From Parachlorella kessleri (lineage: Eukaryota > Chlorophyta > Trebouxiophyceae > Chlorellales > Chlorellaceae), in assembly GCA_001598975.1 (NCBI GenBank), contig BBXU01000768.1, positions 1-14,940 on the forward strand: DNA of 14,940 nt. Direction: 5' to 3'. Under the pieces are notes generated by a model, which saw only the letters and a program-made list of their open reading frames with translations, was not told the origin of the DNA and searched no databases. Shown here one piece after another: positions 1 through 8,962 of the stretch. The stretch's first letter is position 1. Every line of letters starts with the position of its first letter. Position numbers and translations under genes: made by a program.

Positions 1-281
1 CGTCCTTCGTCGCCGCGCCCCCCGACCCCCCCCCCCCCCGACCCTGTGCGTCTGTCTTGCCGCTTGTAAACAGCTTCGCTGTATGTGCATCATCTGGGCG
101 TCCCTTTCTTTGAGTCGCCCTCATGCTGCTCGTTTTGAACTAGGAGTGTGACGATCCTGTGACAAGGAGAGATTTCAGGTGGAAGGTTGCCATCTAGTGT
201 GTCGTGCGTGCATGCATGCATGTTGGCTGGCTGGATGTTCCGCGACTGTCCTTTACGTGTTTGCTTGCTTGGCCCCTGCAG
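1..281 (+). other. Probable intron tail upstream of the first visible exon, with simple repeats
   Basis: No coding exon can be supported here. The stretch ends in a good acceptor (CTTGGCCCCTGCAG, 268-281). It holds a run of 14 C (26-39), a TGCA-type alternation (about 208-222) and a short GGCTGG repeat (about 224-234). These are typical of algal intron sequence. The C run close to the window edge could also be a spot of poor assembly. Confidence 0.4.
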
Positions 282-2302
282 GCCGTGAAGGAGACGGACC
301 TGTTCAAACTGGTTTGGCAGCCAGATGAGCCATCCTGGTCGCCGCAGGCAAGCAGCGGCAACAGTGGCCCAGCATTAGCGTCAGGCGCAGGAGCAACACC
401 ACTAGCGGCCGAGGTGCAGCCCTTCGACATGTTTTCCATACCGGGGGCCGCCAGCTCATTAGGAGATGGTGCAGCTGTCCCACAGGCCCCCCTGGCGGCA
501 CCACAGGCTGCCACCCCAGACCAGCCGCTCACTCACCAGGGCATCGAGTACTGGGAAGGCGGGGTCAGCTGGGAGTTGGAGCTGCTCCTGCGGGCTGGGG
601 AAGCCCGAGGTGCGCCGGACCTGGCCACAGCGGGGGCAGCGCCAGCGGGGGCAGGGGCCCCAGTGAGTGGGCGGGAGCTACCAAATGGTGCACAGGTTCT
701 GCTAGTCAAACCCAGCGCCTGCGGCGCCAGCGCCAGCGGCTGTGGCGGCGGCGCTAGTGACAATGGTGCGCTGGGCCGCAGCTGGGAAGCAGGTTCCCAG
801 GCGGCTGCCTGCGTGGGCCGGCACCACGGGGGCCACCACGCCTTCTGGCTGCAGCAGGGCTGGGACCCAGCGCAGTGTCTTAGCCCAGCTGCTGCGCCTG
901 CTGAGGCTGGCATTGTTGTGCCCAGCCTGGCTGGTCATGCTGAGGGGGCCGTTGTGGCTGCTTCCCCAGCTGCTGCACCACGCCCGCTGGCCTGTGCCGG
1001 GCAGCCGGTGGCAGCCAGATCAACGACAGCTGGGCAGGGAGCCCCAGCAGCAGCTGTGGCAGCAGCGGCGGCCATGGCTGGGCTGCTGGCGGCGCCGCCC
1101 GCGGTGGATGTGCGGCAGTTGAGGAGGGACGTCAAGGACGGCTCCATCAGGGTGCGTTCATCCTACCTTGACATTTTCCAATGGGTCACAAGCTTGGGTC
1201 GAGTCCATACCTTATGCATGCCGACATGTCAGCTGCCGGGGTGTTGACTTGTGGCGCTGCTGGCCGGACATTTCCGTGCGCGCTGGCAAGCCCGCTTCCC
1301 AGCTGAGCGGGCTGCTCCTCATGCGTGCGTCCGTAGCTCCCAGTCTGGGCTGTGGGACCAAGCTGCAGGCGTGCTGCATGCTTCGCCTCCCAGCTGACAG
1401 TTAGGCCACGCCTGCCCTCAGCCGCTTGGTGGAGGTGCACAGCTGCTGGGGCACCTTGCTCGCCAGCATGGCATCAAAGCCACCTGCGCTTGTAACTGTG
1501 GCGCCTACAGGTGACCCCTGTCACGGTGGGCCCCCTACCTGCCAGGCTCGTTCAGGACCTGGTCAGTGTGAGGGCTTCCATCATGAGCAGCATGGGCGTG
1601 GAGAACCTGGACGGCTCGGCGGGTGGCGGCATTTCCTGCACCAGTCGCAGGCTGGCAGGCGGCCTTGACAAGGGCAGGGGCAGGGAGGAGGCGGTGGGAG
1701 GCGTGCTAGTGCCGGCTTGCGGAGACCATGCCCAGGATGGGGACGGTAACGGCGCCGGTGTCAGCGTCACAAAGCGGCGCCGGGCAGAAGTGCCGGAGCC
1801 GGCAGCGGCGGCAGCTCTGCAGGGCAGTCGGTGCGGGGCAGGCGCTCAGCGGGCTTTGCCGGTGGGGCAGCAGCGCCAGCTGCATGAGGCCCGGGACCTT
1901 GGGGGACCGAAGAGGGCAGTGACGGAGCCAAGGCAGCCAATTGTGCAGCAGGCGGTAACGGCCCCGCTGCTGGCGAGGTCTGGCGCTGCTGAGGCTGCTT
2001 CAGCACCTATCGCCGCGGCCACGGCGAGGGCTGCCGCGACATCAGATCCTAGCAGCGCGCCTGGCACGCCCTGCTCAGGATTTGGCACGCCACTGCACAT
2101 TGTCGCAGGGGCGCCAGGGTGTGCTTTTGCCGGTGCCTTTTATGCTAAAGGGCAGGACCCTGGCGAGAGGGTTGGTGAGGGTACAGGCAGTGGAGGTGCG
2201 CTGCCTAGTGGTGTGGAAGGTGCTGGCAGGACCAGTGAGGTTGGTGTGGTGGCCGCTGAGCCAGAGAGCAGGGATGACTCGATGGTGTTCGAGCTGGACT
2301 GA
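282..2302 (+). CDS. Unrecognised Ala/Gly/Pro-rich protein, C-terminal part (two exons; 5' end outside window)
   Basis: I do not recognise this protein. Exon A (282-1151, 290 codons) follows a CCCCTGCAG acceptor and ends at AGG|GTGCGT. Exon B (1511-2302, 263 codons plus TGA) follows CCTACAG. Both borders are phase 0 and the frame stays open for 553 residues across the 359-nt intron (1152-1510). Exon A starts with a more ordinary stretch (AVKETDLFKLVWQPDEPSW), then turns into Ala/Gly/Pro/Ser-rich low complexity, and regains some order near its end (LRRDVKDGSIR) running into VTPVTVGPLPARLVQDLVS of exon B. A basic KRRR cluster at 1772-1783 could be a nuclear localisation signal. The rest looks disordered, which suggests a scaffold or regulatory protein, but no function is assigned. 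A tandem 10-base repeat covers the stop codon. The start lies upstream of the window, and positions 1-281 are read as intron. Confidence is moderate for the exons and nil for function. Confidence 0.6.
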
Positions 2303-2310
2303 GCTGGACT
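2291..2310 (+). repeat. Tandem 10-base duplication over the stop codon
   Basis: GAGCTGGACT occurs twice back to back (2291-2300 and 2301-2310). The TGA stop of the first gene is formed at the junction (2300-2302), and the second copy repeats the codons for Glu-Leu-Asp just after it. It probably arose by slippage. Confidence 0.8.
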
Positions 2311-2880
2311 GAAGTCTATGTCGGAAGCTGGTGAGCAGGGGTGCTAGGAGAGCTGGGGTATTGTGGTGCGTGTGCTGGACCGGAACTTTGTCAGGCGGTG
2401 ATGAGGGCAAGAAGGCATGAAGTGGTACTGTGGTGAGCAGTGCGCAGCCACTACGAAGGTGCATGGGCTTGGGTGGGGTTTGCAGGGGCCCTATTGGCCG
2501 GCTGCGTCTAGCGCTGTGTTTGTGTCAGGACTGGTCCTGGTAGGTGCTGGTGTACTGTGTACATGTCTCCCCCTGCTTTTCTCGTGTTTTGGTGTACCTC
2601 CCAGGACATTTCGTACTCACTGCGCTGGACTTGCGCGCCCAAGCAGCTGCTGGGGCGTGGGGTGCATATGCCTCCTCTATTTGACATCTCGTGGCACGAT
2701 GCCATCATATTCCTTATAGAATTCATTTTGCATGTGCTTGCATCTCCCTGAAACCTGGTGCCCGGGTAGCCGATACCACTGCTAGTATCCCGTCAAAGTC
2801 CTTTACAAGTTTGTAGCAGTGTTACAGTACAGCACCAGAGCATCTACTGTACTTGACTCTTAGGCTTGCAAGGTCTAGGT

Positions 2881-2926
2881 TGAGGCAGTGATTGCGGCGC
2901 GCGACTCGCGTGAGGCAGTGATTGCG
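2881..2926 (+). repeat. Perfect 16-base direct repeat with 30-base period
   Basis: TGAGGCAGTGATTGCG occurs at 2881-2896 and again at 2911-2926, separated by 14 bases rich in CG and GC steps. This is the remnant of a small tandem duplication or a repeated binding site. No protein factor is assigned. Confidence 0.85.
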
Positions 2927-2980
2927 AGTAGTTACATGCATAGCAGGTGCTCTGGTTGTCTGCAGTTTGAAGACAGTCTC

Positions 2981-2985
2981 TGTAA
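2981..2985 (+). promoter_or_regulatory. Candidate poly(A) signal TGTAA for the left gene
   Basis: TGTAA on the plus strand, about 680 bases after the stop codon at 2302. I found no nearer copy on this strand. TGTAA is the known poly(A) signal of volvocine algae. The distance is long but compatible with the long 3' UTRs of such algae. A five-base motif is weak evidence by itself. Confidence 0.3.
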
Positions 2986-3283
2986 CATGCGGAAGATGGC
3001 GGAAGTGTGGTGGGAAGACAAAGCAGTATGGAAAAACAGGGTCGAAGTATCCCACAGGGGCAAGCCTAGCCAACACCTTCACCAACATTATCAACATTGC
3101 GGAGAACAACCCAAAAGGCACCTGAGCACCGCTGGAGCGACAAAGGATGCAACCATCAGCACATCATCGGACGCTAGTTGCATGTAGCATGGATTTTAGC
3201 AAGCTTTCCGGAGCCTGTCAAACTTTATTACTATGGTCAATATTGTGAGGCCTCCTGCCCTGCAACGCCACACATCCAATCAA

Positions 3284-3582
3284 CCTCTGTAGAGGAGTTG
3301 TATACATAAAACCATACGGCTTGCAAAACTCAATGTCAGAAGTGTTTGAGGGAGCAACTACCACACAAGCCCAGCCATGCGGGCGCCGGACTATTAATCA
3401 GCCTCTGTAGAGGGGCAGACACAGACCAGGTTATGGGCTCAACACCAAACTGACCTCTGCAGGGATACAAATACAGACGCCAGATTTGCGAGGTCACCAC
3501 TACTGCCCTTCAGCCAATCCCTACAGGGATCAGGCACCACATTGCACTGAGGCGCCGCTCATGGCATCTGTACACTGTACAG
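3284..3582. repeat. Cluster of short palindromes (CCTCTGTAGAGG family)
   Basis: Near-identical self-complementary cores recur: CCTCTGTAGAGG at 3284-3295 and 3402-3413 (both preceded by AATCA and one further base), CCTCTGCAGGG at 3454-3464, CCCTACAGGG at 3519-3528, and a different perfect inverted repeat, CTGTACA-C-TGTACAG, at 3568-3582. Spacings between starts are 118, 52, 65 and 49 bases. This could be a decayed tandem repeat or transposon-derived DNA. It is irregular, so it is not a CRISPR array. Confidence 0.6.
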
Positions 3583-4250
3583 AGACCGACATCTTATGAC
3601 CCATCATCGCTCAGTATACAGAAGATAGTAGGAAAGGGGATAGGTAATTTGACTGGGGAACGCTGAGGCAAAGTCAACACACGTCAACAAGTAGATCAGA
3701 AGTAGCTGATGGGACTTGCAACACGCCTATGGCAGAAAGGGCGATAGTCGCGGAACCTTAAAAGGGCTATCTTACTCTTGCTCGTACTCACCTCAACCTA
3801 CTGCTCCTGGATATCGTCCACACCGTCAAATATACCTGCTGGCTTCTAGCAATCAGTATCTGGCTCTTAACCATACCTGTACCCTCTCAAACATCTACCA
3901 CGCGGAGAGCAAGCGCGGTGAGGCAGTAAGTATGACCATGTCATGCATTTGTAGACGACGGTGGCGACATGCTTTCCTATGGTACAGGCTCGCCCACAGG
4001 TTCCTTGTCTTGAAGAATACGAGTCGTACAACAAACATACGCAACCAGGCCTAGAGCTTGACTCAACACCCAGCACACCAGCAGTACGCTCCTGCCGCTA
4101 GGTCAGGGCGGTCTAGCGAGGAGCCATGACCTCAAATCCTGCACCCCCTGATTGTGTGCCAGTACTGGCAGCCCGCCATCCACGTCCCTGCAAGGGGCAT
4201 GCTATGGGACCAGGAGCGCTTCCCTTTAACCCAACCGGTGTTACTCCGTG

Positions 4251-7200
4251 TCACTCCATGTGCAGCTCGGTAGCGGCAGTGCGCCGCTCAAAGTCGTCCA
4301 GCAGGGGGTTCATGATGCGGAAGAACAGCGGCGGGAACAGAGCGGCGATCATAAGGGCTGGGTAGTCTGCTGGCAGCTGAGAGGAGTCCGGCAGGTCCCT
4401 CAAAGTCTGCATGAAAAACCAAACAGCGGGCTTGACAAGTACTTAGGACCAGATGCCGCAGCAGCCTTTTGGTTGTGAGGAGGTCATGTTGATAAGAGCG
4501 AGGTCTACCACGACCTGGGACCGCAATGAGGCACCAAGCAGGGTCTGTGCAAGCTCCACAAGACAAGAGTGCAGGTGACCCAGAGCTGGTACTGCATAGG
4601 TGCAGTACAACACACCACACACGGTACTGCCCGCTTGCGCCTGCCCTCAAAGATTGGGGGCGGGTAGGTTGCGTGCCTGGTAGGGCTTGCGTGCAAACTC
4701 GTGGTGGTCTGCGTGGCGCTGCAGCCGGAAGACATGAGCGTTCGTGAAGAGGTGGCCAGCTGTCCAGCTGTGGCGGGGACCAACTCGCTCATACCTGCAG
4801 CAGTGCAGGAGGAAGCAGTGGTGTAGTCACGGCTACTGCCCAGCAGATAACCTACAATGCCACAGGGTTGTCAGCAAACAACCACACCTGCGGACTGCCG
4901 CATGGACTGGTGGTGCGATTCTCGTAAAGGCGACACTCCGCAGGCAAGCAAGCCGGGCATGCATGCAAGCGCAACAGCAGGCGCAGGGCGCTGCGCTTGG
5001 TGACCAGCAGGTGGGGACCAGGAAGCCTGAGCCCTCGAAGTACATAACCACGGGTGACTAACCTGCCACTGGGCCCCTTGCGCCTTGTGAGCCCATAGTG
5101 CTCAATGTAGTTCACAGTCTCCAGGTCCACGATCGCCAGCAGCGCTTGCACAACACCAAATGCCACCCCTGACCAGCCGTAGGCGCTGAAGGCAGCGAGC
5201 AGCAGCGCCAGGGGTGCTGCCACCCAGAGGAGCATCCTGCAGGGCTCACACAAGGTTGGTGGCTCAGACGCCTGGTTCTTGACTGGGTTGGAGGTTGTTG
5301 GATACGCGTGCATGCACAATGCACACGAGGGAGCACAGCTGCTGAGCAGGACCCATGGCCCACATCCTTCAGGCAATATCAGCAGCACTGCCGCTCGACT
5401 GGCTGGCCACAGGTTCGACTGAACTCCCAACAATCTGCCGAAGAAGGCTCATCCTGGACGATAGCCAGTCCGCTTGCACCCGAAAGCTCACCTGTTTTGA
5501 AGGGACAGCAGTGGCAGGCCCGCAGCCGCCAGCCGCTTCTTCTCCAAGGCGATGCCGTCAGCCAAGTTGCCCCGAACGGAGCGGGGCATGAAGGCATAGA
5601 GGGTCTCGCCCCTGCGGGATGAGGATGGGTCTTCAGGGGTGGCAACCTGCAGAAAGTACAACATTGCCAAAAGCCTAAGTGATACGATATATGCATCGGC
5701 GGCTAATGCATGGTGAAGCTCGGGTGACAAGATGCGTAGCGCAGCAGCTTCATTTCTCGTTAGCAATTTACAGAGCATACCAACTGGCTGGCTGGCTGGC
5801 TGGCTGGAGACACGGGCACACTGGCGGGTGGTTTGGAATAATGAGAGATTCCATCGGTCGTGGTCGTGGACCTTAAACACGATTGGTTATGGACTGTGTG
5901 GTGCTGGGAGCGAGTTGAGTTTACTCCTCCTGTGTGCACTGGGGCTCCCTAATCCCACTCCCCATGTGCACTGGTTGGACGGGTTTTGGGAGTTTCCCGT
6001 CTGACACCCATACACCCCAGCCCCAGATCGAACCCCGGCCGATACACTAGCTGGGCGGCTTGGAGTAGGCGCCCAAGTTGAGGATTCAAGTCTCCATATC
6101 CATGAAAGCGAGGGCTAGCGGGCCATGTGATGAAGGGGTGGCGGCCAGCTAGCAGCGCTCGAGTGGTGCATGCCATCAAACCGGTCACCGTCAGTGTGTC
6201 AATCCTAGCTGTGATTTCAAGACCCAAGGTCGTTCCATTGTGGTGGGGATCCAGTGGTTCAGCCTGCAGCAAACGGTAGTGACTGCCTGCCTAGTAGCAG
6301 CCTGGTTGAGACTTCATTTCTAGGTGTGACAAGATTGTGACTGACCCGCAAGGGTGGTGGAAAGCTGTAAGACTAGACTAGACTAGACTAGACTAGACTA
6401 GACTAGACTAGAGATTCCATGGCGGGCCAAACGATGAGAGGGAATCTTGCAAGATCCCACTGACATCTACCCAGGGCCACAAACCCTAGCAGTGTCTGAC
6501 ACTCCTCAGCCAAGGTGAGAGGATTCTCGGATAAAGCCTGTGAGGAACAACAGATGGGCGGCGCGCCGCGGCGGCCAACAGCAGGTTGACTCTCACACTG
6601 TCACCGGGTGACTCACCTTTATGTGGTGGGCCAGGTGGGACTCAGTCCAGTGCATGTACCCCACACTTGCTAGCAGCAGGTTGGAGCAGAAGCGGTCAAA
6701 CCTGGAGACAAGTGAAGGCGCAGCAGGCTTGGGCAAGGCTTGGGAAAACACAGACCTGCTGAAAAATTACTTCAATTTGCAAACTCCGCAACGCTGAGCC
6801 CCACCATATGGAAATGGCAATGGACAAGGAGAGAAGTTGTAGCAGGTTGAAAGGTGCACGAAGCAGTGCATTGAGCTAGCAGCTGTCCAAGTCAGATCAA
6901 CCAAGCCTTCCAGCTTGTATAGACTACGGTTGAGCTAAGCTGCCCGTTCGGAGTTTGTTTACCTTGAGCCGTGCAGAAGCTCATGGGATACTGTGAACAC
7001 CATGCCTCCAGCAAAGCCAGCACTCAGGGTAACCCCTGCAATGGAGCAGTCCTGGCTGAGGTGCATGGCCTTCAGAATCAACTACCCTAAAAGCACTGGG
7101 GTCACATAGAGTGAGAAGCACGATTAGAGGAACGACATGGTTCAGGTCAGCTAGTGCAGCTTATGCTGTCAAAGAAGCTCTGTTGAAATGTGGAGCGCTG

Positions 7201-8460
7201 GCATGAGACCAATGTCAGGCCGCCAGATCCCATGCGCAACAAACCAGGGCTATCAAGGGCTTGAAAACTTGTCACTGCATCAACATCACTCACCCATTGC
7301 AGCCAGTGGGTGCACTAGGCCACTACATGCCACCCGCATCGCAAACAGCAGTACCTGCAGGAGGCAAGTACAGCCACACCTTGTGAACTCACAGTCTGGC
7401 TATCCTGCTCCCTGTTGAAGGGCACTGAAGCGCGGATTTTGATCAGGGTGACAGAGTGGACTTGGTGTGGCAATGATGGGGGCACGACATGGCATGTTCC
7501 TCAGCTGGACCTAGGCGAAGTAGCTGTGCAACTAGGCGGCGTATCATACCCCCCCTTATAAAAACAGTCACTAGGCCCGCGGCGCCAAGGCATTAGCATA
7601 AAGTTCCGTCGGAAGACCTTAGCATAAGGTTTGTAAGGCACTCCAGCTAAGCGCACGATGACCTGCAGTACCCCTACTCGCTGCACCATGGAGCACCCTT
7701 ACCCCATAGTGAACAGGGATGAAGGCGTAGACAAGAAAGCGGTAGGCCCACTCAGAGCAGCCGCCAGCAGCGCCGCCCACTAGCTTTCCGGTCTCCTTGT
7801 CTGCGATACTGCCGCCGGGGCGCTTTGGCTTGAATGGAAGTTCCAGGGGGTCCCTCAAGTCTTGACCAAATAGGAGGTCCAGCAGGGGTATAGCCACAAA
7901 AACATATATGACGGCTGTGTAGGAAACGGCTGTGGAGAAAGCTATTGCAGCAGCAGGCGAGGCTGCTCCAGCGGCTAGCACAGCTGTAAGGCGGGGGAAG
8001 CCCTGCAAAACATGCAACATGTAGGTCCTCAGCTGGAGCCAGTGTGTGCTGGCGTGTGAGACCTTACACAAGGTAAGAATATGAGCTAATAAAAAGAAAA
8101 ACAGTCGCTTTGTATTACAAGCAAGGAGACGTGTGCCACAAGGGTGTTCCTAGCAAGCGACCACCCAGGAAGGACCATCTTGTTGTCTGACCTGGCAGCA
8201 ACCTGTGATGAAAAGTCTAGGAGCAGTCCGCTCACCTGCAGCGCTGGATGCTCCGCTAGGTGCTTTAACGTCGAGACTCCCTGAGATGCTCCGTAGGCTG
8301 AGACGAGGAGGCTGAAGGGCACAGCCAAAAACCAGACGTAGTAAAGCGGGCCTGGGAAGAGCCGTAAGAAAGCCTGCCCCAGCCAAGTGTCCGCAGAGCC
8401 ACTGTTTGCTGGTTTGCCGGGCTTCTGCGTTACGGTCGCAAGCGGAGTGTTTGCAGCCAT
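4251..8460 (-). CDS. alkB: AlkB-type alkane 1-monooxygenase (integral-membrane di-iron hydroxylase), 9 exons, 448 aa
   Basis: Exons, 5' to 3': 8236-8460, 7994... is not used; the set is 8236-8460, 7703-8002, 7294-7354, 6963-7035, 6617-6701, 5492-5646, 5063-5236, 4677-4794, 4251-4406; total 1347 nt. The family inserts one oxygen atom at the terminal carbon of alkanes or alkyl chains, using two irons and electrons from rubredoxin or ferredoxin. Family signatures in order: PLLDLLFG (about 115-122), box 1 HELLH (213-217), box 2 HLAHH (242-246) followed by VATPEDP, NYIEHYGL (342-349), PRHSW (364-368), box 3 LQRHADHH (382-389), then YQTLR and LPADYP. Hydrophobic segments lie near 36-58, 80-125, 160-210 and 301-335, as expected for a multi-spanning membrane protein. 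Length is close to bacterial AlkB (about 400) plus an N-terminal extension. The start ATG lies in AAAGCATGGCT, a good algal context. Box 2 is HxxHH rather than HxxxHH, and intron 8 has a GC donor. The true substrate and membrane are unknown. Confidence 0.92.
4407..4676 (-). other. GC-AG intron (intron 8 of the AlkB-type gene)
   Basis: The exon before it ends ...AAG CCC TAC CAG, followed by GCACGC; the intron ends TTCATGCAG before ACT TTG AGG. Splicing there gives KPYQ-TLRDLPDS, restoring the YQTLR stretch conserved in AlkB. No GT donor in this neighbourhood keeps the frame. Reading through gives ARNLPAPNL and a stop. Confidence 0.8.
5784..5807 (+). repeat. (CTGG)6 microsatellite in intron 5
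   Basis: Six perfect copies of CTGG on the plus strand, inside intron 5 of the AlkB-type gene and just left of the retroposon-like insertion. Confidence 0.9.
5845..6420 (+). mobile_element. Retroposon-like insertion (SINE/LINE-tail type) with target-site duplications, inside intron 5
   Basis: A 10-base direct repeat GAGATTCCAT flanks the segment: left copy 5845-5854, right copy 6411-6420. The right copy directly abuts a tail of eight perfect GACTA units (6371-6410). A simple-repeat 3' tail against a target-site duplication is the signature of target-primed reverse transcription, so the element reads left to right, antisense to the host gene. The body is about 516 bases and holds a GACGGG/CCCGTC hairpin (5978-6001) and a repeated TGTGCACTGG (5933, 5965). 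Weak Pol III A- and B-box lookalikes occur at 6048-6059 and 6082-6092, closer together than in a tRNA. Intron 5 is 970 nt against 233-348 nt for its siblings; without element plus one duplication it would be 404 nt. No convincing reverse transcriptase is present, so it is non-autonomous or 5' truncated. Confidence 0.65.
6371..6410 (+). repeat. (GACTA)8 pentanucleotide array
   Basis: Eight perfect GACTA copies, 40 bases, ending exactly where the right-hand target-site duplication begins. Read as the 3' tail of the retroposon-like element. Confidence 0.95.
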
Positions 8461-8962
8461 GCTTTACCAGGCTGTTGTTCTAGTGCTGGATGAAGGCCCC
8501 CCGAGACGGTGATCGGAGTAATAAGCTGTCTTGAGGGCCTCTGTAAGTAGTTCTAAGCACACCCAAGAGTTTTCAAGGCTGGGTGGGCTCTCTCACCGTT
8601 CTTGCGTTCCACGCGGTTCCATGCCATGCCTGCCATGCTTCAAAATTTGACCAGGGTGCTGCAGAGGCTGAACTGCACGCGCGGTTGCAGCCTTACAAGT
8701 AGCTAGCGCAGTGCCGTCGGTTTTAGATTTTAAGAGACCCAACAAAGCAGCAGTCCTGGACTTCACGTACAGGCTATGGACGAGAGCGGCAGGAAGAGCT
8801 GCCCTAAGCTGAGGGTCCCGCATACGAAACATGTCTAATCAACAACTCAGGTGCCAAAATGTTTGATGCCATATCAAATGCATCCTTGTTTCAACCTAAG
8901 ATACCCTGCCCAGATATACGCATTCCAAGTTCATCACAGACAACGTTGCTTGGGCAGCCAGA
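8461..8962 (-). other. Spacer between MATE 3' end and AlkB-type start: 3' UTR plus promoter
   Basis: These 502 bases lie between two genes on the same strand. The right half should be the 3' UTR of the MATE gene, ending near the TGTAA at 8693-8697. The left part, about 230 bases, must hold the promoter and 5' leader of the AlkB-type gene; I see no clear TATA box. A 79-codon open frame on the minus strand (8593-8832) crosses the presumed poly(A) site and has no recognisable motif, so it is not called. Confidence 0.5.
8693..8697 (-). promoter_or_regulatory. Candidate poly(A) signal TGTAA for the MATE gene
   Basis: TTACA on the plus strand is TGTAA on the gene strand, about 270 bases past the MATE stop codon, a usual distance for green-algal 3' UTRs. 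Confidence 0.45.

Larger units (their letters stand above)
2303..4250. other. Intergenic region between convergent genes; no supportable gene
   Basis: Only short overlapping open frames on both strands occur here, with no recognisable protein motif, no steady codon bias and no exon-like borders. The stretch looks visibly less GC-rich than the coding exons. It must contain the 3' UTR of the left gene (a TGTAA lies at 2981-2985) and that of the AlkB-type gene. The notable contents are a 16-base direct repeat (2881-2926) and a group of short palindromes (3284-3582). No tRNA or other RNA gene was recognised. Confidence 0.6.

Noticed and set aside
26..39. C14 run and the C-rich right edge (about 14928-14940) as functional elements
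   Set aside because: Homopolymers near window edges are more simply intron low complexity or assembly weakness.
2888..3187. 99-codon plus-strand open frame in the spacer
   Set aside because: No motif or exon borders; a minus-strand open frame of equal length overlaps it, as expected by chance; it contains the 16-base repeat.
3284..3582. CRISPR-like array from the repeated palindromes
   Set aside because: Repeats are only 10-12 bases, degrade quickly and are irregularly spaced (49-118 bases), and the genome is eukaryotic.
5949..6272. 107-codon minus-strand open frame in AlkB intron 5
   Set aside because: It lies wholly inside the retroposon-like insertion, has no recognisable domain and would be antisense to the element's own direction.
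8593..8832. 79-codon minus-strand open frame between MATE and AlkB-type genes
   Set aside because: It spans the presumed MATE poly(A) site, has no motif, and the MATE protein already has a natural end at 8963. A spliced MATE tail (donor CAG|GTGTGC) is possible but unsupported.
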